A DNA stretch of 64,000 nucleotides from JBLMYQ01 sp050260055 (GTDB taxonomy: Bacteria > Bacillota > Clostridia > Acetivibrionales > UBA4821): positions 1 to 64,000 of the forward strand of contig JBLNBO010000022.1 in the NCBI GenBank assembly GCA_050260055.1, in the 5' to 3' direction. The stretch's first letter is position 1. Each line of letters opens with the position of its first letter. This document shows, in pieces, positions 53,064 through 62,327 of the stretch. Below the pieces are notes generated by a model. The model saw only the letters and a program-made list of their open reading frames with translations, had not been told where the DNA came from and ran no database searches. Both the position numbers and the translations under genes were made by a program.

Positions 53064-53086
53064 ATTATCAATTTAAAATTGATAAT
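53064..53086. repeat. AT-rich intergenic palindrome, copy 2
   Basis: A near-perfect inverted repeat with core ATCAATTTAAAATTGAT, located between flgD and the next gene. It is the same family as the elements at 7408 and 59908. Confidence 0.6.
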
Positions 53087-53102
53087 CAAGTAGGTGGTCA
53101 TA

Positions 53103-53492
53103 ATGGTAATAAATAATAGACCTGTAGTAATGCCGCAAAAGCAGGTAACCCAGACAACTTCAACACAGCAGAGAAACAACATAACCGCAGGGAAAACAGG
53201 CTTTGGCGAAATACTTCAAGATAAGATTAATCAACAATCAGATGTTAAAATTTCCAAACATGCTGAACTAAGGATGAATGCAAGAAATATTAATATTAGT
53301 GAAGCTCAAATGGAAAGAGTAAAAAATGGAATAAATAAAGCTCAGGAAAAAGGTGTTAAAGATTCATTAATGTTAGTAGATAATATTGCACTTGTAGTAA
53401 ATGTTAAAAACAGAACAGTTGTTACAGCAGCAAATACTCAAGAACTTAAAGAAAATGTTTTCACAAATATTGATGGTGCGGTTATAGTTTAG
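53103..53492 (+). CDS. Flagellar operon protein (TIGR02530/YvyG-like)
   Basis: A 129-residue conserved protein of Firmicute flagellar operons. The core is SKHAELRMNARNINISEAQM followed by KAQEKGVKDSLMLVDNIALVV, typical of the TIGR02530 family. ATG at 53103 lies 5-6 bp after AGGTGG. Function is not established; the place between flgD and flgE suggests hook assembly. Confidence 0.88.
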   Translation: MVINNRPVVMPQKQVTQTTSTQQRNNITAGKTGFGEILQDKINQQSDVKISKHAELRMNARNINISEAQMERVKNGINKAQEKGVKDSLMLVDNIALVVNVKNRTVVTAANTQELKENVFTNIDGAVIV

Positions 53493-53574
53493 CTGGCCCT
53501 CCACGAGGAAGCTGATACACCTCTGAATGACAGAAAGAGGTGACCGTATAAAGAAGAAGGGGGTAAATTCTAAT

Positions 53575-54918
53575 ATGATGAGATCAATGTTTTCTGGTGT
53601 TTCAGGATTAAAGTCCCACCAGACAAAGTTGGATGTAATTGGTAATAATATCGCTAACGTAAATACAGTAGGTTATAAATCGTCAAGAGTAACATTTCAA
53701 GAAGTATTTAGTCAAACAGTTAGGGGCGCTGGAGCCCCAGATACAACAACAGGACGTGGAGGAACCAACCCAATGCAGGTTGGTCTCGGTATGGGGGTTG
53801 CTGCCGTGGACACAGTTTTCACGAGAGGCAGTGTTCAAAGAACTGATAATTCTACAGACTTATCTATTGATGGCGATGGGTTATTTATAGTTAAAGGTGG
53901 AAGCGATGACAGCTACTGCTTTACCAGAGCAGGTGACTTTACAGTTGATAAGATGGGCAACTTTGTAACTTCAAGCGGAGGGAACATATATGGCTGGCAG
54001 TATCATACTTCAGATCCTAATAATCCAGGGACTGAAGTGTATGATACAGAAAAAGCTGTTGAGCCAATTAATATCTATTCTGATTCATATAACGGAAATA
54101 AAAAGATTATTGCACCTAGCGCTACAGATGAAGTTGCACTTTCTGGAAACCTTAATATGAACGATACGCCTACAGATGATGCAATTATTGTTCCGTTAAC
54201 AGTATTCGATGCATATGGAAATGAATATGAAGCAGAAGTTCAGTTCCAAAAATCAGCTACTGATCATGTTTGGAACTATACCGTAAGTGATACTGAAGCA
54301 ACACCTAGATTTGCTGATGTTACGGGTACAATCACATTTGATACAACTGCAGGAAATGAAGGTAAAGCATTAACAGCAACCGGAGGAGCCAATGCACCTG
54401 GAACTCCGGTACCTGCTTTGAAAAGAATGATTACCCTTGGGCTAAATGCGGTTGATGCCAGCCTTACAAATATTACATATGAGCTTGACTTTGGCAAAAT
54501 AACCCAGTATGCAACAGATAGTTCTGCAAAGGCGTACAGCGTTAATGGTTATAACAGCGGAACCCTTTCCTCATTTAGCATTGGTTCAGATGGAGTTATT
54601 ACAGGTATTTATAGTAACGGTCAGCAGCAGCCTTTAGGTTTGATAGCACTAGCAAACTTTGAAAATCCAAGTGGTTTGCAAAAGGTTGGAGACAACTTGT
54701 ATAGAGCAACAACAAACTCTGGTGAATTCAAGAAAGGTGTAAAACCTGGAGCTGAAGGACTTGGAACATTAAATCCAGGAACACTTGAAATGTCAAATGT
54801 TGATTTGTCTAGTGAGTTTACCGAAATGATTACAACTCAAAGAGGTTTCCAGGCAAACAGCAGAATAATTACAACATCTGATGAAATTCTGCAAGAACTT
54901 GTAAATATTAAGAGATAA
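53575..54918 (+). CDS. flgE: Flagellar hook protein FlgE
   Basis: Hook subunit of 447 residues. N-terminal rod/hook motif SHQTKLDVIGNNIANVNTVGYKSS is given here as LDVIGNNIANVNTVGYK; the C-terminal motif is FTEMITTQRGFQANSRIITT. The variable central domain is about 150-350. ATG at 53575 follows AAGGGGG by about 11 bp; ATG at 53578 or an upstream ATG at 53527 are less likely. Normal length for Clostridia. Confidence 0.96.
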   Translation: MMRSMFSGVSGLKSHQTKLDVIGNNIANVNTVGYKSSRVTFQEVFSQTVRGAGAPDTTTGRGGTNPMQVGLGMGVAAVDTVFTRGSVQRTDNSTDLSIDGDGLFIVKGGSDDSYCFTRAGDFTVDKMGNFVTSSGGNIYGWQYHTSDPNNPGTEVYDTEKAVEPINIYSDSYNGNKKIIAPSATDEVALSGNLNMNDTPTDDAIIVPLTVFDAYGNEYEAEVQFQKSATDHVWNYTVSDTEATPRFADVTGTITFDTTAGNEGKALTATGGANAPGTPVPALKRMITLGLNAVDASLTNITYELDFGKITQYATDSSAKAYSVNGYNSGTLSSFSIGSDGVITGIYSNGQQQPLGLIALANFENPSGLQKVGDNLYRATTNSGEFKKGVKPGAEGLGTLNPGTLEMSNVDLSSEFTEMITTQRGFQANSRIITTSDEILQELVNIKR

Positions 54919-54975
54919 AGGTAATATATAACAAGAAGAAACAATAAGAAACCTAGAAAATTAATAAATTCCTTA

Positions 54976-55012
54976 GGGAGCTGAAATCAAAAAAAGATTT
55001 GATTTCAGCCCC
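54976..55012 (+). other. Long hairpin between flgE and flbD
   Basis: GCTGAAATCAAA at 54980-54991 pairs perfectly with 54998-55009 and is extended by GGG/CCC after one unpaired base. The 3' side is followed by C-rich sequence, not T, so it is not an intrinsic terminator. RNA processing or stability is possible. Confidence 0.7.
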
Positions 55013-55041
55013 CCCTATTGTATTTTCGGGGGAAAAATATT

Positions 55042-55281
55042 ATGATAAGATTGAAAAGATTGAGTGGTAAAGAGTTTGTCGTAAACTGCGATTTAATCGA
55101 GTTTGTCGAAAGTACACCCGATACAGTTGTCACACTTGTATCAAATAACAAAATTGTAGTAATAGAAACTATTGATGAAGTCATAGATAAAGTGATAGAA
55201 TATAGAAGAAAAATAAATTCAACCTTGAAAGTAATACAAAAAGAGATTATAAAAGAGGTTGAACACCAAGAAAACTCGTAA
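55042..55281 (+). CDS. flbD: FlbD family flagellar protein
   Basis: A protein of 79 residues of the small FlbD family (distinct from Caulobacter FlbD). Core MIRLKRLSGKEFVVNCDLIE and VVIETIDEVIDKVIEYRRKI are typical. ATG at 55042 is preferred; GGGGG lies 9 bp before it, and the in-frame TTG at 55018 lies within a leader. In many Clostridia motA and motB follow, but here they do not. Confidence 0.88.
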   Translation: MIRLKRLSGKEFVVNCDLIEFVESTPDTVVTLVSNNKIVVIETIDEVIDKVIEYRRKINSTLKVIQKEIIKEVEHQENS

Positions 55282-55307
55282 AATGACAAAAGATGAAAGG
55301 TACTTGA

Positions 55308-55352
55308 GTAAGCTGAAACCATTATCCATAAAAGAATGGTTTTAGTACTTTT
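55308..55352 (+). terminator. Terminator-like hairpin after flbD
   Basis: AAACCATT (55316-55323) pairs with AATGGTTT (55335-55342) and an outer GGTACT/AGTACT pairing reinforces it; CTTTTCTTT follows. It may partly end transcription inside the operon, in the place where motAB is found in related genomes. Confidence 0.55.
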
Positions 55353-55439
55353 CTTTATTATATTTCTAAAAATAGTATTATCCCAAAGAAATTATTTTGA
55401 TACAAAAGCAAAGCCGAATCTCGATAGGAGGAGAGGATT

Positions 55440-55928
55440 ATGGAAGGAAAGCTTAATTTCATGCTAATAGTGATAATTGCAATTCTGTCGATGGCGGTTG
55501 CTTTTATTGTGATTTATATGGTTATAACAGGCGGACCGAGCAAAAATGTTGCTGATGCCTCTAAAGAAAGTAGTAAACAAATAGAAAAGAAAGTAGAAAT
55601 AGATTACAAAAAAGCAACTACTTATGATGTTCCTGAAATGATTGTTAATCTAAAATCTGGTGGAAATAATCCAAAATCCATAATAAAAGTAGAAGTTGGT
55701 ATAGTTTTATCTGATAAAAAATTCGAAGAAGATATTAAAACAAGAGAACTTGAGATAAAAGACATAATCAGATCGACCTTCAATGGGAAAACTGGCGATG
55801 ATGTTGCTGACACAAAAATTGATCAGGTTGCAAAAGAGCTTTTGGTTAAATTCAAATCTATGTACAAAGAACCGAAGGATTCAGCTAAAATAGTTAAAGT
55901 GCTTTTTCCTAATGCATTTGTACAATGA
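55440..55928 (+). CDS. fliL: Flagellar basal-body-associated protein FliL
   Basis: Stator-associated single-pass membrane protein, 162 residues. TM about 7-29, then a linker and the FliL domain (YDVPEMIVNLKSGG, RELEIKDIIRSTFNGKTGDD, KIVKVLFPNAFVQ). GGAGGAG precedes the ATG. It lies between flbD and fliM. Confidence 0.94.
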   Translation: MEGKLNFMLIVIIAILSMAVAFIVIYMVITGGPSKNVADASKESSKQIEKKVEIDYKKATTYDVPEMIVNLKSGGNNPKSIIKVEVGIVLSDKKFEEDIKTRELEIKDIIRSTFNGKTGDDVADTKIDQVAKELLVKFKSMYKEPKDSAKIVKVLFPNAFVQ

Positions 55929-55973
55929 AATTCCCTATATATTTAATTGTGTTCGGACAAGGGGGTGGTGAAG

Positions 55974-56966
55974 ATGGGGGACATTTTATCGCAAAATGAA
56001 ATAGATGAATTGTTAAAAGCGTTGAACACCGGCGAAATCGATGTCCATCAAATGAAAACTACTAACGAAGAACGCAAAATTAAAAACCATGATTTTCGTA
56101 AACCAAATAAGTTTGCAAAAGACCATTTAAAAACTTTGGAAATTATCCATGAAAACTATGCAAGATTGGTTACGAATTTTTTATCAGGATATTTACGTGC
56201 ACTCGTCCAAGTTGAAGTAATATCAGTTGAAGAGCTTAGTTATTATGAGTTTAATAATTCTATTTCAAACCCTGCAGTTTTAGGAATGGTTGATTTTGCT
56301 CCACTTTCAGGTTCAGTTATAGTTGAAATAGCTCCTAATATAGTTTTTGCACTAATTGACAGAATTCTTGGAGGCAAAGGTTCATCAACCCAAAAGATAA
56401 GAGAATATACCGAAATAGAACTCGCAATAGTTGAAAGAATAATAACCCAGCTTTTGAATCTTATGAGAGAACCCTGGGAAAATGTTACACAGATAAAGCC
56501 TAAGCTTGATAAGATAGAAACTAATGCTCAATTTGCCCAAATTATTTCACCAAATGAAATGACGGCATTAATCACATTAAGCTGTAAAATTGGTGAGATA
56601 GAAGGAATGATTAATATTTGTATACCTTATCCGGTACTGGAAAGTGTTATACCAAAACTCAGTACTAAGTTCTGGTTTTCAATGAGAGAAAAAGGTTCTA
56701 CCGAAGAAAGCAAGGAAGCTCTTGAAAAGAAGATTGAAAGCACCATAGTTCCAATAAGAGTGGTTCTAGGAAAGGCTGAACTTTCAGTTGGAGAGATAGC
56801 TGAAATACAGATAGGTGATGTAATACAGCTTGATACTAATGTTAATAGAGATTTAGCAGTGTATGTTGGTGATATTTATAAATTCAATGCCCGTCCTGGA
56901 GTAAAGAAAAGCAGAGTGTCAGTAAAAGTAACGGGTGTGATTAGAGAGGAGGAAGAATATGGGTGA
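55974..56966 (+). CDS. fliM: Flagellar motor switch protein FliM
   Basis: C-ring protein that binds CheY-P. ATG at 55974 follows AGGGGGTGGTG and gives 330 residues beginning with the CheY-binding peptide MGDILSQNEIDELLKAL. The CheC-like middle domain (LVTNFLSGYLRALVQVEV) and the C-terminal SpoA/FliN-like domain (about 250-330) are present. It overlaps fliY by 8 bp. Confidence 0.97.
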   Translation: MGDILSQNEIDELLKALNTGEIDVHQMKTTNEERKIKNHDFRKPNKFAKDHLKTLEIIHENYARLVTNFLSGYLRALVQVEVISVEELSYYEFNNSISNPAVLGMVDFAPLSGSVIVEIAPNIVFALIDRILGGKGSSTQKIREYTEIELAIVERIITQLLNLMREPWENVTQIKPKLDKIETNAQFAQIISPNEMTALITLSCKIGEIEGMINICIPYPVLESVIPKLSTKFWFSMREKGSTEESKEALEKKIESTIVPIRVVLGKAELSVGEIAEIQIGDVIQLDTNVNRDLAVYVGDIYKFNARPGVKKSRVSVKVTGVIREEEEYG

Positions 56967-58194
56967 GTTACTTTCGCAAGCTGAAATAGATGCATTGCTT
57001 AAAGGAACATCATTCGGAGAAGAAGAATCGTCTCAAAGTGGTGTTGAGGAATTAACAGCACAAGAAATTGATGCAATAGGCGAAATTGGAAATATCAGCA
57101 TGGGAACAGCATCTACTACCTTGTTTACTTTACTTAGTCAAAAAGTATTAATAACCACTCCAAATGTTAGGATTCTTACATGGGGAGATTTAAAGAATGA
57201 GTGTAAAGAATCTTTTGTGGCAATAAGGGCAGAATTTACAGATGGACTTAAGGGAATAAATTTGTTATTATTAAAAGAAAAAGACGTTAAGATAATTACA
57301 GACCTAATGATGGGTGGAGATGGATTAAATACAGATGGTGAAATAACTGATTTGCACCTTAGTGCAATAAGCGAAGCCATGAATCAAATGATTGGTTCAT
57401 CGGCCACTTCTCTTGCTTCGATACTTAATCGAAGGATAGATATTTCTCCCCCTAAAGCTTTTAAGACAAATCTTGATGAAAATGATTTTTCAGAATTCGA
57501 TTCAAACGAAAAGATTGTAAAAGTGTCTTTCAGAATGGAAATAGGCGAGCTTGTTGACAGCGAAATAATGCAGCTGCTGCCAATAGATTTTGCAAAAGAA
57601 ATGGTTACTGGCCTTATAGGACAAGCTGTAGAACAAGACCTAGAAGCAAATAATGAGCCAGAACAAAGGCCAGTTGATTCAACTTTCTATACTGAAAGCT
57701 CAAATCAAGCTGCTGCAAGCCAACAGGCTGCAATGCCAAATTATTCACAGCCTAGTCAGGGTTATTCACAGCCAGCAGCAAGCCCATTTGATCAAAATGT
57801 CAATCAGGTACAATACCAGGCACAGCCATATAGCCAGGAACCTGTGCAAAATCAGATACATACGAATATGGGTGGTCCACAAAGGCCAGTCAATATACAG
57901 CCAATACAATTTCAATCTTTTGAAGAAGGGAGGACACCTACACAAAAAGAAAATATCAATTTACTTATGGATGTACCTTTGCAGGTAACTGTTGAGCTTG
58001 GAAGAACTCATAAGCTCATTAAAGATATACTAGAATTTGCTCCAGGATCCATAATTGAATTAGATAAACTTGCAGGTGAACTTGTTGATATACTTGTAAA
58101 TGGCAAAGTTATTGCAAAAGGCGAAGTTGTTATAATTGACGAAAGTTTTGGTGTGAGGGTTTCTGAGATTGTACAACCTTCAAAAAGACTATAG
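56959..58194 (+). CDS. fliY: Flagellar motor switch phosphatase FliY
   Basis: FliN-type switch protein with CheC phosphatase domain, 411 residues. It starts with the CheY-binding peptide GELLSQAEIDALL. Two CheC active sites are intact: D-x3-E-x2-N in EIDAIGEIGNISMG and S-x3-E-x2-N in HLSAISEAMNQM, each followed about 22 residues later by Pro. A Gln/Ser/Pro-rich linker (about 235-320) leads to the C-terminal FliN domain (LQVTVELGRTHKLIKDIL). Overlap with fliM suggests coupled translation. Confidence 0.96.
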   Translation: MGELLSQAEIDALLKGTSFGEEESSQSGVEELTAQEIDAIGEIGNISMGTASTTLFTLLSQKVLITTPNVRILTWGDLKNECKESFVAIRAEFTDGLKGINLLLLKEKDVKIITDLMMGGDGLNTDGEITDLHLSAISEAMNQMIGSSATSLASILNRRIDISPPKAFKTNLDENDFSEFDSNEKIVKVSFRMEIGELVDSEIMQLLPIDFAKEMVTGLIGQAVEQDLEANNEPEQRPVDSTFYTESSNQAAASQQAAMPNYSQPSQGYSQPAASPFDQNVNQVQYQAQPYSQEPVQNQIHTNMGGPQRPVNIQPIQFQSFEEGRTPTQKENINLLMDVPLQVTVELGRTHKLIKDILEFAPGSIIELDKLAGELVDILVNGKVIAKGEVVIIDESFGVRVSEIVQPSKRL

Positions 58195-58235
58195 AAGTAT
58201 CTAATACAATAATAAAATTAAGGAGAGGGATTAAC

Positions 58236-58598
58236 ATGGGAAAAAGGATTCTGATAGTCGATGATGCTGCATTCATGAGGATGATGATTAGAGACATCCT
58301 TACAAAAAATGGTTATGAAGTAGCAGGAGAGGCAGAAAACGGAGTAAAAGCAATTGAAAGATTTAACGAATTAACACCTGATTTGGTTATTATGGATATA
58401 ACAATGCCTGAACTTGATGGTATACAGGCTGTTAAGGAGATAAAAAAGATTAACTACGAATCAAAGATTATTATGTGTTCAGCAATGGGACAGCAGGCAA
58501 TGGTTATTGAATCTATACAAGCTGGAGCAAGAGATTTCATAGTAAAACCATTCCAAGCTGATAGAGTTGTTGAGGCGGTTAGAAAAGTTTTAGGCTAA
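58236..58598 (+). CDS. cheY: Chemotaxis response regulator CheY
   Basis: Single receiver domain of 120 residues. Acidic pocket Asp9-Asp10, phospho-acceptor Asp54 (VIMDITMPELDG), Ser82 and Lys104 (FIVKPF) are present. CheY-P would bind FliM and FliY peptides and be dephosphorylated by FliY, both encoded just upstream. GGAGAGG precedes the ATG. Confidence 0.97.
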   Translation: MGKRILIVDDAAFMRMMIRDILTKNGYEVAGEAENGVKAIERFNELTPDLVIMDITMPELDGIQAVKEIKKINYESKIIMCSAMGQQAMVIESIQAGARDFIVKPFQADRVVEAVRKVLG

Positions 58599-58612
58599 TT
58601 GGAGATGAGATA

Positions 58613-59110
58613 ATGTCCGGCTTTTGGAGCTTCTTTTTAGGTTTAATATATTTTGTTGTTATATTCGGTTCAATAATATTCTTAGCTTATGTATCCACTA
58701 AGTTTCTTGGCACAAAAGCATCTGGCAAGATGAGAGGAAAATATTTCAGGATTATTGATTCAGTAGTCTTGGGGTTTGATAAACAAATATTCCTTGTGAA
58801 AGTCGGAGAGCAAATCTTTTTGACTGCTTGTTCCAATAAGGTTATTAATTCTATTACTCTTTTGGATAAAGACGTATTAAAATTAACTGACGAAGAGATG
58901 AAATCATTGGAACAGCAGCCTGAAAATAAAGACAGTTTTAAAAACTACCTAGATATGTTCAGAAATACGTCTAAAAAAGAACATTTTGATAATGATAGCG
59001 TACAATCAGAACAAGAGTCTAATAACTTCAGACAGAATCTGAACAAGCTCAAGGGAATTCTTTCAAGAATAAACTCCCAGGAAAACGGAGATGAAAAACT
59101 TAATGAATAG
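58613..59110 (+). CDS. fliO: Flagellar biosynthetic protein FliO
   Basis: Export-gate assembly protein, 165 residues, FliO/FliZ family. One TM at about 5-28, then a small beta domain (IIDSVVLGFDKQIFLVKVG, ending ILLTACSN-like FLTACSNKV) and a charged disordered tail. FliO helps assemble FliP. It follows cheY by 14 bp; its end overlaps fliP by 20 bp. Confidence 0.9.
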   Translation: MSGFWSFFLGLIYFVVIFGSIIFLAYVSTKFLGTKASGKMRGKYFRIIDSVVLGFDKQIFLVKVGEQIFLTACSNKVINSITLLDKDVLKLTDEEMKSLEQQPENKDSFKNYLDMFRNTSKKEHFDNDSVQSEQESNNFRQNLNKLKGILSRINSQENGDEKLNE

Positions 59111-59870
59111 CAGGCTGAAATTTGCAGTACTAATAGCGGTAGTAATGCTATTGTTTATGACAATTCCTGTAAATGCAGAACCTGCATTGCAGATTCCAAC
59201 GATTGGAGTTGATATTGGGCCGGCAAAGCAACCGCAGGAAGCAGCTGCAACTGTTCAAATAATATTAATATTAACGGTTCTTTCTGTAGCACCAGCTATC
59301 CTCGTAATGATGACTTCCTTCACGAGGATAATCATTATTTTATCCTTTCTAAGAAGTGCTCTTGGAACTCAGCAAATGCCGCCTAATCAGGTTTTAATTG
59401 GATTTGCGATGTTTCTAACCTTTTTTATTATGTCTCCTGTATTTATACAAATTAACGACCAAGCTTACAAGCCTTTTATGAAAGGACAGATTACTCAAGA
59501 TGTGGCTTTTGCAAAGGCTGAAGCTCCAATAAAAGATTTTATGTTAAAGCAAATAAAAAGCGATAAGGATTTGCTTTTATTTGTTAAAATGGCAAAAATG
59601 GATTCTACAAAGGTAGAAAAATCCAAACTTCCATTAACTGTCGTTATACCCGCATTTATGATTAATGAATTAAAAGTTGCCTTTCAAATAGGCTTCTTAT
59701 TATTCATACCATTTCTAATAATTGACATGGTTATATCAAGTACACTTATGGCAATGGGTATGATGATGCTTCCACCAGTAATGATATCATTGCCATTTAA
59801 AATATTACTTTTTATTATGGTTGACGGGTGGAATTTAATAACCCAAACTATTATAATGGGATTTCGGTAA
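59091..59870 (+). CDS. fliP: Flagellar export gate protein FliP
   Basis: Integral membrane core of the type III export gate, 259 residues. N-terminal cleavable signal (about 1-29, ending VNAEP), then conserved VMMTSFTRIIIILSFLRSALG and QMPPNQVLIGFAMFLTFFIM, here QMPPNQVLIGFAMFL. PFLIIDMVISSTLMAMGM is also clear. ATG at 59091 follows AGGA by 8 bp; ATG at 59103 is an alternative. Confidence 0.97.
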   Translation: MKNLMNSRLKFAVLIAVVMLLFMTIPVNAEPALQIPTIGVDIGPAKQPQEAAATVQIILILTVLSVAPAILVMMTSFTRIIIILSFLRSALGTQQMPPNQVLIGFAMFLTFFIMSPVFIQINDQAYKPFMKGQITQDVAFAKAEAPIKDFMLKQIKSDKDLLLFVKMAKMDSTKVEKSKLPLTVVIPAFMINELKVAFQIGFLLFIPFLIIDMVISSTLMAMGMMMLPPVMISLPFKILLFIMVDGWNLITQTIIMGFR

Positions 59871-59907
59871 CTAATTTAAAAAGAAAGTTTTTAAAAATTA
59901 ATTATAA

Positions 59908-59925
59908 ATTATCAATTTTAAATTT
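59908..59925. repeat. AT-rich intergenic palindrome, copy 3
   Basis: ATTATCAATTTTAAATTT-type sequence just before the AGGGGG ribosome site of fliQ. It is the third member of the family seen at 7408 and 53064; the right arm is less complete. Confidence 0.5.
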
Positions 59926-59946
59926 GTGTGAAGGGGGATTGCAAAA

Positions 59947-60216
59947 ATGGAACAGGGCGTAATAATTGAACTTGCATCAAGGGCATTATTAGTAATATTA
60001 TATGTTTCTGGGCCAATGATGCTCCTCGCAATTATTGTTGGTTTAGCGGTAAGTATTTTCCAGGCAACTACCCAAATCCAGGAGCAGACACTTACATTTG
60101 TGCCAAAGTTGGTTGCTATATTAGGTGCTGTTTTAGTATTTGGGCCGTGGATGTTAGCGGTTTTGAAAGATTTCACTCTGAATTTGTTTCAGAATATTAA
60201 TATGTATGTTAGGTAA
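59947..60216 (+). CDS. fliQ: Flagellar export gate protein FliQ
   Basis: Export-gate subunit of 89 residues with two TM segments (about 14-38 and 52-72). Conserved stretch LAIIVGLAVSIFQATTQIQE and TFVPKLVAI. GGGGG precedes the ATG. Normal size. Confidence 0.95.
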   Translation: MEQGVIIELASRALLVILYVSGPMMLLAIIVGLAVSIFQATTQIQEQTLTFVPKLVAILGAVLVFGPWMLAVLKDFTLNLFQNINMYVR

Positions 60217-60256
60217 CTCACCCCTATCCCTTCTACTCTAAAAAGAAGGGAATTTA
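60217..60256. repeat. CTCACCC-type intergenic repeat, copy B
   Basis: ACTCACCCCTATCCC, then the hairpin CCCTTCT (60228-60234)/AGAAGGG (60244-60250), right after the fliQ stop. Same family as 47793 and 62328. Confidence 0.5.
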
Positions 60257-60292
60257 AATGAGCAATTAAGTAAATCGGAAAGGGATGAAGTT

Positions 60293-61093
60293 TTGGATAT
60301 ATTAATGGGGAGCATGATAACCAAAATGGAGATATTCTTGCTAGTGTTCGTAAGAATGAGTTCCCTTTTTATTATATCTCCAATATTCGGCAGAACAAAT
60401 GTGCCGAGTATGTTTAAAATCGGATTTGCACTAATGCTTTCAGCAATACTTTTAAATGTTGTTAAATTACCTGCTGATTTAAGCCTCTACAGCACATATG
60501 ATTTTACAATAGTAATTATTAAAGAGTTTATCATTGGGTTATTGCTTGGGTACATTTGCTTTGCTATCTTGTCGGCAATTTATCTTGCAGGCCAAATAAT
60601 TGATACGCAAGTTGGATTCAGCATAGTAAGCGTTATGGACCCTATAAGCAATATTCAAGTTCCAATTACAGCAACGCTTTATTATGGATTAACAATGGTT
60701 ATTTTTCTTACCATAAATGGGCATCACATGTTAATTGATGCTTTAGTGAGGAGTTTTAATATCCTTCCTATCGGTACTTTGGTTTTTTCACAGGCAATGT
60801 TAACACAAATGATTCAGATAATGGGAATGATTTTTATTATTGCATTTAAGATAAGTGCACCAATAATTGCGGCAACGTTGATATGTGACGTTGCATTTGG
60901 AATTTTAGCAAGAACTATGCCGCAGATGAATATCTTTTTTGTTGAGATGCCGGTTAAAATTATATTGGGCTTGGCAGTAGTAATGATTACTTTGCCAGCA
61001 TTTGTAGGAGTAGTAGGATTTTCGATTGATAATATGAATGAGCAAACAAATGCTATAATGAATCTAATGGCGCCAAAGGCTATTGGCCAATAG
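60293..61093 (+). CDS. fliR: Flagellar export gate protein FliR
   Basis: Export-gate subunit of 266 residues with about six TM segments. Typical motifs are FVRMSSLFIISPIFGRTNVP and GFSIVSVMDPISN, with a C-terminal MITLPAFVGVVGF. The start is TTG at 60293, 7 bp after AAAGGGA; ATG at 60305 or 60314 is possible. It follows fliQ through a hairpin repeat. Confidence 0.95.
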   Translation: MDILMGSMITKMEIFLLVFVRMSSLFIISPIFGRTNVPSMFKIGFALMLSAILLNVVKLPADLSLYSTYDFTIVIIKEFIIGLLLGYICFAILSAIYLAGQIIDTQVGFSIVSVMDPISNIQVPITATLYYGLTMVIFLTINGHHMLIDALVRSFNILPIGTLVFSQAMLTQMIQIMGMIFIIAFKISAPIIAATLICDVAFGILARTMPQMNIFFVEMPVKIILGLAVVMITLPAFVGVVGFSIDNMNEQTNAIMNLMAPKAIGQ

Positions 61094-61154
61094 CTTTAGT
61101 GATTTATTAAAGAGTTATAGTTGAAATCATAGAAGCTTTTTATGGGGTTTTATA

Positions 61155-62327
61155 ATGGTGATGCATAATTATTGGCTTATATTGAATTTAATACTGAACA
61201 AAGCAAAGAATAAACAGCTAATGCCCAACAGCGGTTTTTATAGTATAAACCTGCAGTTATTTGCAGATGAAGAAAAAACTGAGAAAGCTACACCTAAGAA
61301 GCGTCAAGATGCAAGACAAAAAGGACAGGTATTCAAGAGTAAGGAAATTAATTCAGCAGTACTTCTGCTAGCTATGTTCTTGACACTAAAATACAGCTGT
61401 CCAATGATTTACGAAGAATTATTCAAATACACCCAAGCAATATTTAATGAATATATGAAACGAGATATTGCTGAGGTAAGCACACTGATGAATTTCTTAC
61501 TTTACACGCTAACCGTTTTCGGGAAAGTTATGCTTCCAATATTATTGGTTTCGGTATTAGCGGGATTAATAAGCGGATATGCACAGGTAGGATTCTTGTT
61601 TACACTAGAGCCTTTGAGAATTAAACTTGAGAAATTAAATCCAATTACAGGAATCAAAAACATGTTTTCGCGAAAATCTCTGGTTGAGCTGGTAAAATCC
61701 TTTATTAAAATTAGCGTATCATTTTATGTAGCTTATTTATACCTTAAGGGTGAAGCCCAAAATGTGTCAAAATTAGTAGATATGGATGTAATCAATATTG
61801 TAGTATATATTGGTAATGTTGCAATAAATGTCTCTATAGGAATTATTGTTATACTGATAATATTGGCAGTATTTGATTACATATTTGAATGGTGGGATTA
61901 CGAAAGAAATTTAAGGATGTCCAAGCATGAATTGAAGGAAGAATACAAGCAAACAGAAGGTAACCCACTAATAAAGTCTAAAATCAAACAAAAACAACGT
62001 CAATTATCAGCAAGCAGAATGATGAAAGAAATTCCCAAAGCTGATGTTGTTATTACAAATCCAACTCACTTTGCGGTTGCAATAAAATATGAACCAGAAA
62101 AGAGCGCTGCACCTGTGGTTTTGGCAAAAGGGCAAGACTATCTGGCTTTAAGAATAAAAGAGGTTGCTAAAGAAAACAGGGTAGAGATTGTTGAAAATAA
62201 GCCGCTTGCCAGGACTTTATACAGCACTGTTGAAATTGGCGAAGCAATTCCGGAAGAACTTTATCAGGCAGTAGCTGAAGTTCTTGCATTCGTATACAGC
62301 TTGAAAGATAAAAAGCCTGCAGTATAA
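61155..62327 (+). CDS. flhB: Flagellar export switch protein FlhB
   Basis: Membrane protein that changes export specificity from hook to filament. Four TM segments lie in about 65-240. The autocleavage site NPTH is present (VVITNPTHFAVAIKYEP). The N-terminal signature LQLFADEEKTEKATPKKRQ begins around residue 33, so the first ~22 residues may not be translated if the ATG at 61221 is the true start; GGGG precedes the ATG at 61155. It has 390 residues as given. Confidence 0.95.
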   Translation: MVMHNYWLILNLILNKAKNKQLMPNSGFYSINLQLFADEEKTEKATPKKRQDARQKGQVFKSKEINSAVLLLAMFLTLKYSCPMIYEELFKYTQAIFNEYMKRDIAEVSTLMNFLLYTLTVFGKVMLPILLVSVLAGLISGYAQVGFLFTLEPLRIKLEKLNPITGIKNMFSRKSLVELVKSFIKISVSFYVAYLYLKGEAQNVSKLVDMDVINIVVYIGNVAINVSIGIIVILIILAVFDYIFEWWDYERNLRMSKHELKEEYKQTEGNPLIKSKIKQKQRQLSASRMMKEIPKADVVITNPTHFAVAIKYEPEKSAAPVVLAKGQDYLALRIKEVAKENRVEIVENKPLARTLYSTVEIGEAIPEELYQAVAEVLAFVYSLKDKKPAV

